Assembly (NCBI GenBank): GCA_013368315.1
Contig: JAACJM010000019.1
Coordinates: 186,001 to 250,000 of the forward strand
Direction of reading: 5' to 3'
Length of the DNA stretch: 64,000 bases
Origin: Tetrapyrgos nigripes
Lineage: Eukaryota; Basidiomycota; Agaricomycetes; Agaricales; Campanellaceae
Both the position numbers and the translations under genes were made by a program. Each line of letters opens with the position of its first letter. The first letter of the stretch is position 1. The notes under the pieces are model-generated. The model worked only from the letters and a program-made list of their open reading frames with translations, was not told the DNA's origin and made no database searches. Shown one piece after another: positions 47,563 to 60,600 of this stretch.

Positions 47563-50201
47563 ATGAGCTACGGTCCCGACAAGCTTTACGACCTAAACGC
47601 CCCCGCATCCGACGTGCACAACCATTCCCAACCTCCACCCGCTACTCCCTATACCGCCTACGACTCCCCATCTTCGTACTCTCCAAAGTCTGCCACTCCA
47701 GTCGTGCTCCCAAAAGTCGGCGAGCATAGGTGCTGTAAGTCCCAGCGATCATTGCCGATCATTATAACCTAACCAAGTAATGGCAGATTGGGCCTTGTTG
47801 TCGTCAGAACTTTGCTTCGTTTATCTCGACCCGGTTCTCCAATCCCATCTCGAAGATCAAGCATCCGCACTTTTAGGCCAATCGCTTTTGTCCTTCATCC
47901 ATCCCGACGAACAGGCGTCCGCCAAGGCCGACATCGGAGAATCACTAGATTCCAAGGTTCCAAGCATTACCCGGTCCGTCAAGAGCTCTGTTTTACTTCC
48001 GTCAAGAGCGTTATCTTGCTGACACTCCTCCAGAGCGAGTTTCTGCCGGCTTTCCTGTGTCCGCCGCATGCTTGGCCATGACGGTCCTACAGCACACGTT
48101 CCGTCCGCACAAAAATTTACCTTGGATGAGAATTACATGGCAGTCAATATCGTCCTCAATTACGCTGCGGAGGGGCTCGTATTATGCTTCCTTCATGCAG
48201 CTGCAGATATTGACCCCGTCGCCGACAACGACATAAGTTGTATTTCCCCCTGGTGCGTTACCAATTGCCTTATTGGCTTGTAAATGAATCATCTTGCGTT
48301 GAAAAAAGGTCGAATCTATGTGGAACCCCGGTCATGCCGCGAGACCAGATCCGCCTTCTATCTCGGAGGCTAATGAATTGCATTCCTAAACATTCACACG
48401 ACCGAGTCTTTCAGCTGCTGTCCAATTCAAAAACACTGCTTTTCAGTTGGCCTCTGGACCTCGCCAGTCCATCTGTCTACGATTTGGCTTCCCATATAAG
48501 CACAATCGACTTTACCAAAGTTGACAGCCAAGCCAGTTCAAATTGCACTAAGAGATTTCGCTCTGAAGGTGAACTGCAGGGCGTCGATGTGGAATCTGTG
48601 TATATAACACATGGTAAGTGCATGGACTTTTTAGGGGTCAAGTCCCAAGCAATTGTGTTCCCTCTCCGTCGTGAATCTGACGTATTGTTCCATCTTCTTC
48701 TGCTACTCTCATCATCTGCCTGCCCTCCACGCGACTACAGGAAGTGTGATTTTCGCGTGCCACAAACTCAAACCTTCATCTGTCCACAACGCCAGTACTT
48801 TAACCACTGCATCGATCCCAGACGCTACCGTGGCCGCTATGGGTTATAACGCTCCCTCAGCTTCCTCCTATTCCCTCCCACCTCCTCATCCTCAGCAGCC
48901 ATCGTACTATGATCAGCAGCACTATCCATTGCCTCCCTTGTCGTCGTCTGCAATTTCTCCCTATTCATACGTTCCGCCTCCTCAGCAGCATTCCAATTCC
49001 GTTTCATCCCATTATCCTGCATATCCCAACAGCTGGAGCTCTCAGCCTGCCACTCACCCCTCTGTTCAGATTCTCCGACCAGGTTATTGGAACCATTCGC
49101 ACAGCGGGTATGAAAATCATCAGGGACCGCCCGCCCTTTCTCTTAGCGGACCTCACGACAATTATCGACCCCTTTCTCCTGGATACTCCACCTATACTTC
49201 TGTCTCGAGTACCGGCACGGATCATTTAAGCGATAGTCAGCCATCTCCAACCTCGGGTTCGCCGACGTCTGCAGACGTTGTGCCTCCTCCTCGCCGCAGA
49301 GTATCTCCTGCACAACGCGAATCCAACAGACTCGAAAGCAACGTTTCTGCAGGCAGAGAGGGTCGCGGTCATGGTAATCGCCCCGCTGGTATTCTCAAAT
49401 GCAGCAGCTGCAAGGCTACCACTAGCCCGGAATGGAGAAAAGGACCCAGTGGTAAAAAGGAGCTTTGTAATGCGTCAGTTTTCCTGATTTCACAGACTCT
49501 CCTATGAGAACTAATGAAAATGTACTAGGTGTGGCCTGCGTTATGCCCGTTCCCGAGCCAAGAAAGAGGGCCATGTTCCCTCTTCTGGTTCCAGGCGCAG
49601 AAAAGACAAAATTCTTAAGCGTGATACATCTCCCCCTGCCTCCACACCTTCACCTGCCAGCTCGGGTGCTCCCTCCTCTTATCCATCATCTTCATCTCTC
49701 TCTTATCAGAACCCATCCACATCGCCTTACACTTCAGGCTCGTCAGTCAGACGATCATATGCATCAAGTTACGAGGATTCATCCTTTTCGTCCACCGGCT
49801 CGACTGGCTCGAGCAGTGACATCTATGTTCCTCACAGAAGCAATGGTACTGCGTCCCCTTCGCCTCCCGCGGGCACCACTTTGTTTTCATACGGCAGCGG
49901 ATCTGATGGACACGGCCATCGTGCAGGCTACTATGGATCTTCTATCCCATCTCCTCTGGCATCGAATGTCCCAACCACACTGCCTTCACAATCCTATGAA
50001 CGTGAAAGTCACCGTGACGGCGGGAATAGAGACTCGCAGGCTCCTCTATCTTCCGAAAGCAAGAGGTATTACGAAGCTACCAGCCTTAGGGAAAGCCCTA
50101 CCAAATTTGACAGGTTGGAGAAGAAGGAGGATAAACCATATGACAAGGAATACAGGGGCTATGAACAAGAGGAAAGAGGACGAGGTTTGGTCAGCCATTA
50201 A
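47563..50201 (+). CDS. WC-2: White collar 2, PAS and GATA-finger blue-light regulator
   Basis: DNA-binding partner of the photoreceptor WC-1; the pair activates blue-light genes and, in mushrooms, fruiting (family knowledge). Exons 47563-47734, 47787-47973, 48034-48252, 48309-48613, 48741-49473 and 49529-50201 sum to 763 codons including the stop (762 aa). The PAS region (about residues 58-280) begins WALLSSELCFVYLDPVLQSH, continues with LLSFIHPDEQASAKADIGES, and includes FCRLSCVRRMLGHDG and YAAEGLVLCFLHAAADIDPV. The GATA zinc finger is CSSC...18...CNAC at residues 515-540, split by the last intron, followed by a basic RYARSRAKKEG tail. Long Ser/Pro/Tyr-rich regions flank the finger. The longest intron is 127 bp, the others 52-60 bp. 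Confidence 0.93.
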
Positions 50202-51461
50202 GGCGCCAGCTTACCCTATTTGCCCACCACCCCCATAACGGCACACCACCACTCGGTTATGACTACGCCAGGATTATTTTGCAGCCCTTTTTTCGTCTCA
50301 CTGATTGATCTCACAGGCTCGGACAACTTTTTTTGTGGATACTGGTACTTTTACGATAAAAATGTTGCATTACTATATACGTAGACAATCCGGCTTCGTA
50401 ACGAAGCACTAAAGTACCTTACTGCCTGTCTTCTATTACTACTCTGCATGTACAACACTTTTGTCGTCTCTACGTTCCGTCTATCGTGTAATCTGGTAGC
50501 TTACTTCCTTACTCTGTATTTGGCTTCAATCCTCAGTACCCGATGTCACATTAATGAACGCCATCAGAAAGTCTTGAGGCTCCGCGTCGTCTGAATGTCC
50601 AGTGCCTCGAGTTGTACATGCTGCACTTGTTGGCAGCTCTATTCATCGGCCAAGTAACTTGTGATACCAAACGGCTCTTGCCTACGTCGAGTCAATTTAA
50701 CAATGCATCGTGGTTTCCTGTTGGCGCTGCCTTCACAAAAATTCCGTTTCAAAGAACCAGGTGCGATAGAGCAGCCACCTACAAGTTGAAGATCTCCCAG
50801 ATCGTTGAAATCACCTTTCTTGATCACGATCGACATCCAGGACAGATGGAGATCCCGTTTACTATTCCGGTACCGAAAAACCGTTGGTGAGCGAGAAGGT
50901 GAAATTGGTATATCATCGATCGACCGGTCTCGAACAGGTCCTAACAGGTCCCAGGTTTCACCGGAGCCATTGTGATGTGGGGAGACAGGTGACTGGCAGG
51001 ACCTCCAAGATCGGCGTTGAGCGAAAAAGCACAAAGTACTCGTGCACATCAAATGTGTACGGGCACCTCGGCAATGAACTGAGTTTTTCTGGTCCTTCCA
51101 TGACCAGCAACTCTAGTGGTTTGATGAGACTCTGATACAATGTTTACGTCCAAGTAACGCAGCATAAACTTGATATCTACCATCGAGCTGGTGAGTCTAT
51201 TTCGCGTCCTCTGATAATCTGATTACAGGTGCAGACATTTTGACGAAGACAAATGTTGGGATATGAATAACATGCAGCTGTGACCATCGTCTTGAGTCCC
51301 GTAAAAGAAAGTCTAGGTTTTATGTGGAATTGTCCTGTAGAAATCTTGCAGACAGCACCAAAAGAACATACGCGACGGACGCGACAAGGGAGTCACAAGT
51401 GCCACAATGTTTCTCACGGTGTAATCTTCTGCATCTAGCACGGTGTCATACGCCAATTATC
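50202..51461. other. WC-2 3' UTR and SDS22 upstream region
   Basis: A 1.26-kb stretch without a supported gene. Minus-strand and plus-strand open frames near 50.6-51.1 kb are not recognisable. The first part is AT-rich, as expected of a 3' UTR; the rest presumably contains the SDS22 promoter. Confidence 0.5.
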
Positions 51462-52948
51462 ATGTCTGGTGAGGTCAATAAACTCGAGTCAACGATTACG
51501 AAGGTTGGAGAGCGGTAGGTTCCTTCTAGTCCCTACTGTGTAAATCTGACCCTGGACGTCAGGACAAGAGTTGCTGTATCGCATACGCCTGCCGACGAGC
51601 ATCATGTCAGTTCTGACGAAGAAGATGTCAAAGAAGAGGAATACGAAGTTGAGGAGGGCGATTTTCTTGCTGACTGGCCCGACGAAACAGAGGTGTGCTT
51701 CCATTTAGCATCTCATCGATTATAATATCAAATCAAATTTCCTCAAGGAACTAGAACTCGTGCATGCTCGGATAGGCTCTTTAGATGAACTACGACTGCC
51801 CAGATTCGCCAAACATCTAACGAAACTTTGTCTGCGACAAAAACCATATATCGCGCCTTGACCCCGAAGTTTTCCATCTGCTCACGAAGCTGGAGGAACT
51901 TGATCTATATGACAACAAGGTCAAAGACCCAGCGAGCGCACTTGACAAGCTCGAGAACCTATCGTTAGTTTCCCCTGTATTCCGCTCGAGATAGGTAGCT
52001 AACAGCATTGATGCAGAGTTTTAGATCTGTCCTTCAACCTCCTTCGTACAGTCCCCGATTCTTTGCAGTACCTTCGCTCTCTGCATACGGTGTATTTTGT
52101 TCAGAACCGTATCTCCAAGATTACGAATTTAGATAATCTTGCATCATTACGGAGTCTTGAGCTGGGTGGAAACCGCATACGGGTATGTTAACTGCTCTTT
52201 CTCTGTTCTGGTTCTGAAACTGTGCAAAGAAAATAGAAAACCTGGGATCGTTGGCCAATCTAGAAGAATTGTGGTTGGGGAAGAACAAGATAACAAAGCT
52301 TGAAGTATGAATCCTTGTAATTACACGGAAACTTCACACTTACTCAACGATATTGCAGAATTTATCTCAGCTAAAACGACTCAAGACCCTTTCTCTTCAG
52401 TCTAATCGGATCACTGTCATAGAATGCTTGGATGAACTCGCAGATTTAGAGGAATTATATCTGAGTCACAATGGTGTCAAGCGGCTTGAGGGGCTTCAGA
52501 ACAATGTAGGTTTGGATTCTGCGTCCTGGAGAAAACTGATTGACTCGATCTAGATTCACCTTCACACCCTAGACGTTGGCAACAACTTCATACCCGCCAT
52601 CGAGAACATATCGCACTTGACTGAGCTGGAGGAATTATGGGTATGTTGCATCTTTCTTTTCTACTTCTCTTCGCCTTACTATGGTGTGTTCAGATGAATG
52701 GCAATCAGATACCAGACTTACGAGCACTCGAATCCCAATTGGCTCATATCTCGACTTTACAAACAGTTTATCTTGAGGCTAATCCATGTCAGACGAACGA
52801 TATGGCCAATTATCGTCGGAAAATAATGCTTGCCCTCAAGCAAGTGAAACAGATTGATGCTACGTGAGTTGTCCAACGTTATTGATTCATGAGATCTTCC
52901 TCAAAGTCACTGACTGCACGTCAATGTAGATTTGTTAAATCTGTATGA
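51462..52948 (+). CDS. SDS22: PP1 regulatory subunit SDS22, frame break in exon 3
   Basis: Leucine-rich-repeat regulator that binds protein phosphatase 1 in the nucleus and helps mitosis (family knowledge). Exons 51462-51514, 51563-51692, 51748-51963, 52017-52182, 52230-52304, 52359-52505, 52554-52640, 52694-52863 and 52930-52948. An acidic N-terminus (DEEDVKEEEYEVEEGDF) precedes about ten LRRs, for example LEELDLYDNKVKD, LRSLELGGNRIRK, LEELWLGKNKITKLE and LEELYLSHNGVKRLE, and a C-terminal cap (LEANPCQTNDMANYRRKI). With one A fewer in the A5 run at 51839-51843 the length is exactly 354 codons (353 aa). As given, the run shifts the frame within LCLRQNHISRLDPEVF and a stop follows soon after. 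Confidence 0.9.
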
Positions 52949-53133
52949 ATACCTGTATGATTGAGAACGCTGAAGGCCTCTTGTTTACTAGCTGTACTTA
53001 TATAAATGGACTGAACTACCACTTGTTTACCGCAAATAATTGTCGGGAATGTTCTCGGAATCTTCGAGTAGATCAGTGTACTTGTGGTCACGCTCAAGTT
53101 TTGACAAAGGTTGACACCTTTCTGCAAACTTTC

Positions 53134-56100
53134 ATGTCGTCCTGGATTTCATCTCAATACGCGTCGATCTCGAAGCACGTAACTCTATCGGACCTATCCC
53201 AAGCATCAACTAGTGCGAATGAAGAAACTCCGGTCTTAAAATGCACCTCTGAAGCGCGTAGCAAAGACTATGATAATGTCTGTCTTCCGCTGACAACTGA
53301 TGCCTGGAAGAAACGATGGACCAACATGTGCCTTGTTCCATCTTCGGGAGGAGAAGATAGAAGGAGGACAGAAAGTAGAAGAGAAAGCAGATATGTCAGC
53401 CGGGACTTTACTACAGAGCAAAAGGCGGAAAGATGGCGAGAGAATCCCGTTTTTGAGGCAGACGAGGTGACAATGACTAGATTAGGTGAGTGCTGTTAGT
53501 CTACATTGTCTAGATCATGAATGCTCAATGAATGTAAGACGAAGCTGAAGGAGTGACGGCAATCATCTCAGGATGGTTAGAACTGGACACAGACGACGAT
53601 TGGATCCGTCTTGATGCCGAAATTGTAAGCTAGACGCGATTTTCTCTGATGACTGGCGCGTCTCATTTCTGTGAACGCTAGGCTCTGCACCAGGAGTTGA
53701 ATTACGCCTCATATCTTAATATCCAAAACGCGATCCTCCCTGCTCCTCGGAACCGTCAACGTGCAGCCTGCTATGCCCGTGTCGTCGACGCGTGTCTTCA
53801 AAGTCTCCCTTTCATGAATCTCTCTATCCGCCTACCGGTCTATGATTCCTCTCTGGTTCATGATCCTCTGTCCGCATCATCAAATGACGCTGCACCACCC
53901 ATGAAAAGATCAGCCAGCCTACATTCGGTTTCTTCCCGACCTCCAACACCCCGCCTCGTAGTGTCACAGACGATCGAAGCCAATCCCGTCCCCAAAAATC
54001 TGGAACAGAAAATTGATGCTGCTTGGGAAACATGGGACCTTATCAGGTCTCTTTGCGACTACAACCCGCGTCTTTCTCTTGGTCAGCATCCTTAACTTAC
54101 TTCGTGAATTTGCATAATGACTTTTGCACGCAGCATTAGACCTAACCCCTCCATTGCCCAACAATCTGACTGCTCTTGGCAAGTGGTCCGCTGAAGCTGT
54201 TCGCCACATCTTTCTTCCTGCATCGACTTTCATAGCAAATACCAAAGGTTATCCTGTGCTCCCTAAATCCACGCAAACTTTCATTCGGGACAGCATGGCT
54301 GTGAGTCCCTACGATACACCGAGAATGCCATTAACACTTAATGAATGAATGTAGCATCGACCAAGTTTCATACTCTCAGGTGTATCGTCAGGGGTGCACA
54401 CTCGAGGAAATGAAGTTGCCTACTCACAATACATTCGGCACCTGGAGAGGACGAGTCCTCTTGTGCAAGCAGTCGAGAAATCTGGGACTGTTGAGAACTT
54501 TGCGCAAGGCTACCAGGATTATCTACAGGCCCCATTACAGGTAAGTATGGGCACGCATTTGTGTAGAGGACTGATTAACCATCATTGAGTAGCCTCTTAT
54601 GGATAATCTTCAAAGTATCACCTACCAAACGTTTGAACAAGATCCCGTAAAATACAAACATTACGAAGAGGTAAATCTCTGACTATGTCTGGTCCTAATT
54701 GCTGAATTAACGTGCTCACACAGGCCATATATAGAGCACTGCTAGAATGGCAAGAAGACGGCAGGATGTGGGTATGTTCTTTTGAGTCCTTTTCTTATTT
54801 TCTAACCCTATTTATCCAGTGTCATTTGCGTAGCAGGCGCAGGCCGAGGACCTCTTATTGCTCGTTGTATCACTGCCATAGAACGGTCAAACCGCGAGGC
54901 CTTCGTTTATGGGGTCGAGAAGAATCCCAACGCATTCGTTACGTATGTCTGCTCATCATCTGTGTTTCTGGCTAATGAAAAATAATGAAGCACAGTCTGC
55001 AGGAAAGGCAACGCTCCGAATGGAAAGATAAAGTCAAGCTGTTCTTCGGTGACATGCGAGTTGTCGAGCTTCCGGAGCAGGTCGACATACTGGTTAGCGA
55101 ATTGCTTGGATCGTTTGGAGATAATGAACTCAGTCCAGAGTGTCTGGATGGGGCCATGAGATTACTAAAACGTAACGTTTACATCTCCGACCTTGCACTG
55201 TGTCTTCTCATTTACTGGTTATAGCCGATGGAATATCGATACCCTCTTCCTATACAGCCCACCTCGCACCATTGTCGTCGTCCAAGCTATACAATGAAGC
55301 TCGTTCAACGAAAGATGACAAGAATATGGAAACACCATGTGTAGTCATGTTCCAAGCGGTCAATCTCCTTAGTGGTGATGGGGGAGGTCCGAGTGGTCAA
55401 TGTGGACCGCAAGTTCAAGAATGCTGGGAGTTTGAGCATCCTAGGAAGGATCCTATTTTGAATTCCCAAAGTGAGTTCTTCTTGGTTCATTGTCCTTCAT
55501 TAATTTCATCTTCGACAGGCCTCCCTCTGACCAACAGCCATAATGCTCGTTTCGCCAAATTACGTTTTCACATCCCTCATGCAGGTGCTTTACAGTAAGG
55601 CAAGCCACATCTTGTTCATGAGCGGCTATATTTACCTTTTTGCTTTAGCGGATTAGCAGGCTATTTCGAAGCGGTGCTGTATCGGAACATCGGGTTAAGC
55701 ATTCATCCGCAACGGAAGGACCAAATATCAAAGGATATGCTGAGCTGGTTCCCTTTATTCTTCCCTTTCAAGGTCTGAATTACTCGCCTGAACAAAAATG
55801 TACGCTAACTTAGGACCAGGAGCCTCTCTACCTACCAAGCAACTCTGAGCTGCAAGTTACTATCTGGCGCTTGACTAATCAACGTCGAGTCTGGTATGAA
55901 TGGCATGCGGAGTCGTTTTTGTACGGATCTTGCCTGGATCCCGTTTCATCATACCCATTATCTGCGACACCCACTATTCCCGTAACCGACTCCGGGGTAT
56001 CGCTGAGAGTATCTAGCCCCCTCATTGACGCTGTTGAACTTGCACCAGAAAGAAGAGGGTCGATCGCTTCGGTAGTGTCTCTGCCTGTTGCAGGACTGGT

Positions 56101-56161
56101 CAAAATTGGACATACCAGTCTTCATAATGCTGGTGGCCGCAGCAGTTGGATCGGACTGTAG
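53134..56161 (+). CDS. PRMT5: Type II protein arginine methyltransferase PRMT5 (Skb1/Hsl7)
   Basis: Makes symmetric dimethylarginine on histones, Sm proteins and cell-cycle regulators (family knowledge). Thirteen exons (53134-53485, 53539-53624, 53682-54081, 54134-54300, 54355-54540, 54593-54670, 54724-54767, 54820-54942, 54996-55171, 55225-55470, 55519-55594, 55649-55772, 55820-56161) sum to 800 codons including the stop (799 aa). The N-terminal TIM-barrel part has [16 protein letters not shown]. The SAM site [13 protein letters not shown] lies at about 442-454. The double-E loop [15 protein letters not shown] puts the catalytic glutamates at 514 and 523. The C-terminal beta-barrel follows ([20 protein letters not shown]). 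The start is the least certain part: Met at 53134 is used, but an open frame runs upstream from the SDS22 end. Exon 7 must end at AT|GTGGGT, because the overlapping GTATGT three bases later breaks the frame. Confidence 0.92.
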
Positions 56162-56340
56162 ACAAATCCTCCAAGTACCATTTCAAATTTAAGCTGAAAA
56201 AAAACGAGGTCATGCCTTCTGTAAACAGTGTGATAAGCAAGGATCAATCCAGCTTATTTTATGTCTAAAAAGCTTATTCCACATGTTTGACCTCAGCGGG
56301 CATTCTTTCTCTTCTTATCATCCTTTGAACACTCTTTTCA

Positions 56341-57344
56341 GATGAAGTTCCTCATCGCTGTTGCCGCCTTCGCTTTCCTCCTTCCTGGAATTCTCGGTCT
56401 GACGATAAACACGCCGTTGAGTTTCAATACCCCTACATGCTTACTGTGTCTCACATCTTCCACTAGTTCGGGAGTCGTGCAATGCCGTATGTAGACACTG
56501 AACGCCATCGTGCTTCCATTATTTGAAGGATTCTATGATGTCTAGAACCTACCTTGCTTACCTGGGCAGATGGAATCCCTCCCTACTACTTGTCAATCCT
56601 TCCAGGTGCGCCCGATTTCTGATCACAATAGGAACGAACTTATAACAGCGTTGCGATCAGGCGGTCAGATTTCTGCTGCTGCGGTATGTCTGTGTGTTTT
56701 CATGTCGGGCGGCAGTGGACTTCACCTTACCTTGATTTCGTGACGATGCAGCTAAAAACTTTTGATCCTACCAATGGTACTTCATTAAGTTGGACTGTCG
56801 ACATCGCTGCAGGCATCGGCATGTCAGTGTCCATGCTTTTCTTCCGCCGTCGTGTGTGCACTGATGTCTTCTGTCTACAGCACCCTTCAGTTGAGGGACA
56901 GCACCGGTACTATTGCCTACTCAAATATCGTCACGACCCAGAGCAGCAGTGACAGCAGGTAGGCTTGATATATCTGCGTCTGTATTTTGGTCAGCTAACC
57001 CATTTTTTAGTTGCTTGAGCTCCTCCACTGCTGGTTCTGCTGCGTCTGGTTCTTCTTCGGCGAGTGGTTCTCCCACTAGTGCTCTCACTACGTATGGACT
57101 GCATTAGATGCTTCAGAAACGCTACTGATATTGTCTTCCTAGGTCTGCTACTATTCCTGCCACTAGAAGTTCTGCTTCTGCGACCTCTGCGTCTGGAATT
57201 GCCTCACGTACTGGGACCTCTGCCACTTCTGCAGCTAGTGCTTCTGCCACCAATTCCGCCTCTCGTGGAGTTGTTTTGAAATGTAGACTCGCTGGTATTG
57301 GAGCTGGTATTGCTGGCTTCTTTGGTATTGTCGCCGCAATGTAA
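56341..57344 (+). CDS. GPI-type, Ser-rich secreted surface protein
   Basis: Starts with a clear signal peptide (MKFLIAVAAFAFLLPGILGL). A small conserved domain follows, with QPTLLTWADGIPPYYLSILP, GTSLSWTVDIAAGIGM and ITLQLRDSTGTIAYSNIVTT, as in Ser/Thr-rich GPI-anchored fungal wall proteins. After SSSDSSC comes a long Ser/Ala/Thr/Gly-rich stalk, then a short basic residue and a hydrophobic tail (LAGIGAGIAGFFGIVAAM) that fits GPI-anchor addition. The stop is at 57342-57344. Exons include about 56561-56607, 56647-56682, 56752-56824, 56881-56957, 57011-57093 and 57142-57344. The junctions between the signal exon and about 56490 were not settled. It is probably a cell-wall or surface protein; no enzyme activity is indicated. 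Confidence 0.75.
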
Positions 57345-57685
57345 AGAATACCTAGTCGCCATTAGTACGGACTTCTTTACATAACTTCTTTACGTTAATA
57401 TCCGTTGTATCTATATTCTTTTTCCTTGAACAAGTACCACACCCCGTAACCTACTTGTGTCATTTTGGACTTTTAAAACTTTTATGCACCTTACATATCC
57501 CTGAGGATTTCACGCTACTTTCACTGTGAAAGAAAATTTTTCGAAATTCGGAATCAGACACCATCACGTGGGAACGCGTAGGAAAAAAGAAGCTTGTGCC
57601 ACGCTAGCCATTTACTCTTCTTACCTTCTTTGTCTTGCAGCCTTCCCAGTTAGACTCGGGAAATTCCTGTGCTTGTCCTCCTTCC
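57345..57685. other. Spacer upstream of the large acidic gene
   Basis: Contains the 3' UTR of the surface-protein gene and the promoter of the next. A CACGTG palindrome lies at about 57566-57571. An in-frame upstream Met at 57635 would add 17 residues to the next gene. No other feature was seen. Confidence 0.5.
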
Positions 57686-60600
57686 ATGGCCGCTGCTGAT
57701 GTGGCCGACGCATTGTCCACGGCTTTGAACGATACTCAACCTCTAGTTGCTCAAAGTGCTCTCAAAGAACCCACAGTCGAATCTACCAAGACTGATGACA
57801 CCGCTGCAGTCAATGAAGGCCCTGAAAGTGAATCGGCTGGGGGAAAAGACGAGGACATTGCCTTAACGGTGCGCATGCTTGCATCTGAACTGCCACTCAA
57901 GTCTCTGACTACCTTCGCTCAAAAAAGGATGACCTTTCCAAGGATGCTGTTGGTACGAATGAAGATATGAGTCTAGAAGTGGAGGAGGTAGGGAAATCCG
58001 AGGCCCTTATCATTGGAAGCGCAGGAGACTAAATGCATTATTAGCACGATAAAAATCAAGCGGATGAATTGGAAATTCCCTTGCAGGTGAGTGCTGTTGA
58101 ATTTTGTGCGTCCATGAGGTTCTGACTCATTTTCGCCAGGATACTCCCGACGCGAAGTCTTTGGGTGAGGTGAAAGAAGACGTCGAGAAAGCGAAGCATG
58201 TGGACGTTGGCATGGTGTCGGCCATACGAGATGAAGAAGAATCTACGGCAGACGCGAAGGGTGCTGAAGCTGTCGATAGCTTGATAACCGAAACAGCTGT
58301 TCCCGCAGAAGAAACAGCACAAGGTCTTTCAGAGGGGAAGCATGCACCTCTCAACGCAGACTCTCAGCCTCAGAAATCTAATGAAGAAGAAACACCTGCA
58401 CCGATAGTTAACGATGCAGCATCCCCTCTCGTCACCAAATTCCAAACATCCGAAGTTGGACCCGAGGCCGCTCCTGCAGACGAGCCAACACCTATCGATG
58501 AATCCTGCGCTCAAGACATTTCGAAAGACAACGTCGAAGCTGGTACCTTTGCGAGTGTCTCTTCTACTGAAGAAGCAGCACAGGCTGAACAAGTTGACCT
58601 TCCCCCTACTCTCGAAGAGTCGATACCCCACGTAGTTGATCTCGAGGTTGCTGCACAAGTACCTCCTGCCCCCGAGGCAGACTCGGTTGTTTCAGAAGCA
58701 GCTGTGAATCAGAAAGCCGTCCCTGAAGATGCCCCACCTGCCGAATCAGAGGACGTAGCCCCTGTTGCAGCCCCTTCGGACGTGCCAGCCCAAATTCCGG
58801 AAAACATATCGTCCGCAGTTGTCGACAGCATTAGTGCCGACACCCTTTCGGAGTATACTGCTCCCAAATCTCAGTCAGCCGACGCTGAGGCTGAATCTGA
58901 TGTCGCCGCCTTCACTTCAGGACACCCGATCTCTCTGCTGACTGCTGATGTCGAGCAGGCAGTACCAGGTACATTGGAGGGTTTGCAGACCATCGGTGAC
59001 GCTAGCAAGGACGCCATTCTAACACCACCTGAGTCTGCAGAGCAAGTCATCACCGAATTTTCCATCGATTCAGCGTCCCATGGACCGGAAGCTTCTGTCG
59101 AAACCGTTATCATACCCCATCCAGAAGCACTTGCCGCCGAGACTTCTGCAGCCGCCGTCTCCAACGATATTCTCGAGATCCCAGCATCTACGGAAGCAAA
59201 TGAAGGTTTCTCTGCTCCTTCTGAAACTCGAGCACTCGAGGCTGAGTCCGAACCTGGGTCTGCTTCAGATGCTGAGGTGGTCACCCCAGCCGTCGAGCTT
59301 GAAGGCGATACCCCTCCTGCAGTGGTCGAGCAACCCGAATGTATTCCGCATCCAGAAGTATCTGCCGCCGAGACTCCTGCAACTATCTCCGACGACGTGG
59401 TCGAAGCCCCTGCATCTACAGAGGCGAATGGTGAAGTCTCCGTTCCTCCCATGACAGCACCTCAGATTGAGTCCGAACCCGGACTTACTGCTACAGATTC
59501 AGAGGCGGACGCTCCGAGCACTGGATCATCTGCGCTCCACCAAACCCAGGACACTGAGGCTGCTGCTGTACCTGCAGAGTCCAATGATGGACTTTCTGCT
59601 CCAGAGGCAGCCCAATCGATCCTCGAAGCCATCGAAGAATCCATTCCTACTTCTTTCGCAGGGGAAAACACAGCACACGTAGAGCATGCGTCTGAGTCGA
59701 CTGAGGATGCTACTGCTTGTGTAGAGGTGAAGGAAACTCAACCCTTTACTGCTGCAGATCCTGTAGAGGATGCCTCCGTTTCTGTCATCTCGGAACCAAC
59801 TGCCAGCTTGGATGTAGTGCATGAACAGGAAGCCCCTGCTCCGGAGGCTCGAGCCCAAGCTGAATCTGAAGTTTCTTCTGCCCAGAAGACTGAAGACATA
59901 TCGACAGCTGAACCTACAACTGTGGAGGAGGTCACTGAAGAGGCCGTTTTGGAGCCCTCTCATTCTTCGGACACAGCACCCGTAGAAGAGACCACCGAGT
60001 CATCTGAGTCTCGAACTCCAGAGGTTGAGCCCGAAGTTGCTACTGTGGATTCGACAGAGGTTGGGCAATCTGAACCTCAGCCGGAAGCCGCTGTGGACGA
60101 GACAACCAGAGATCCTGAAGTTGCTCCAGCGATTGTTCCTAATGCAACACTTGCGAAGGAGATTGCCGAGCCACCTGTCGTTTCTGATTCTCAGGCGTCA
60201 GGGGATGAACCAGAGAATGTAACGACCCTTTCTGCAGAAGTTGAGGAATCCGTCCTTTCTTCTGATCCTCAGGCCAATATGGACGAGACAATCAACGAGG
60301 AAAACCCCCAGCCAACCACTGCCTCCGATGCAACACCCGTCGTTCCTGAGCTGCAGGGACCAGAGATAGGGCCGGAGATTGCTGTGATCGTTCCTCAAGA
60401 CGTCGAGGAGTCCTTACAACCTGAATATCAGTCCAAAGAGACTGTGGACGAAACAATCAAAGAGGAAGGTGCCGAACCAGCTGTTACTTCGGATGCAACA
60501 CCTTTAGAGAAGTCTCCCGTCATTTTCGAGTCCCAGAAACTAGAACATGAGCCAGTGACTGCTGGGGTTGTTTCTAATGAAGTCGAGGAGTCCGGACCTT

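Noticed and set aside
50612..51135. Candidate short gene between WC-2 and SDS22
   Set aside because: Frames on both strands are short, overlap each other and show no family motifs or consistent splice structure.
54760..54819. Apparent frameshift in PRMT5 at the SAM motif
   Set aside because: It disappears when the donor GTGGGT is used instead of the overlapping GTATGT; no indel is needed.
58871..59452. Minus-strand Ser/Ala-rich frame of about 190 codons
   Set aside because: Antisense shadow of the acidic repeat exon, which is open on the reverse strand because of codon bias.
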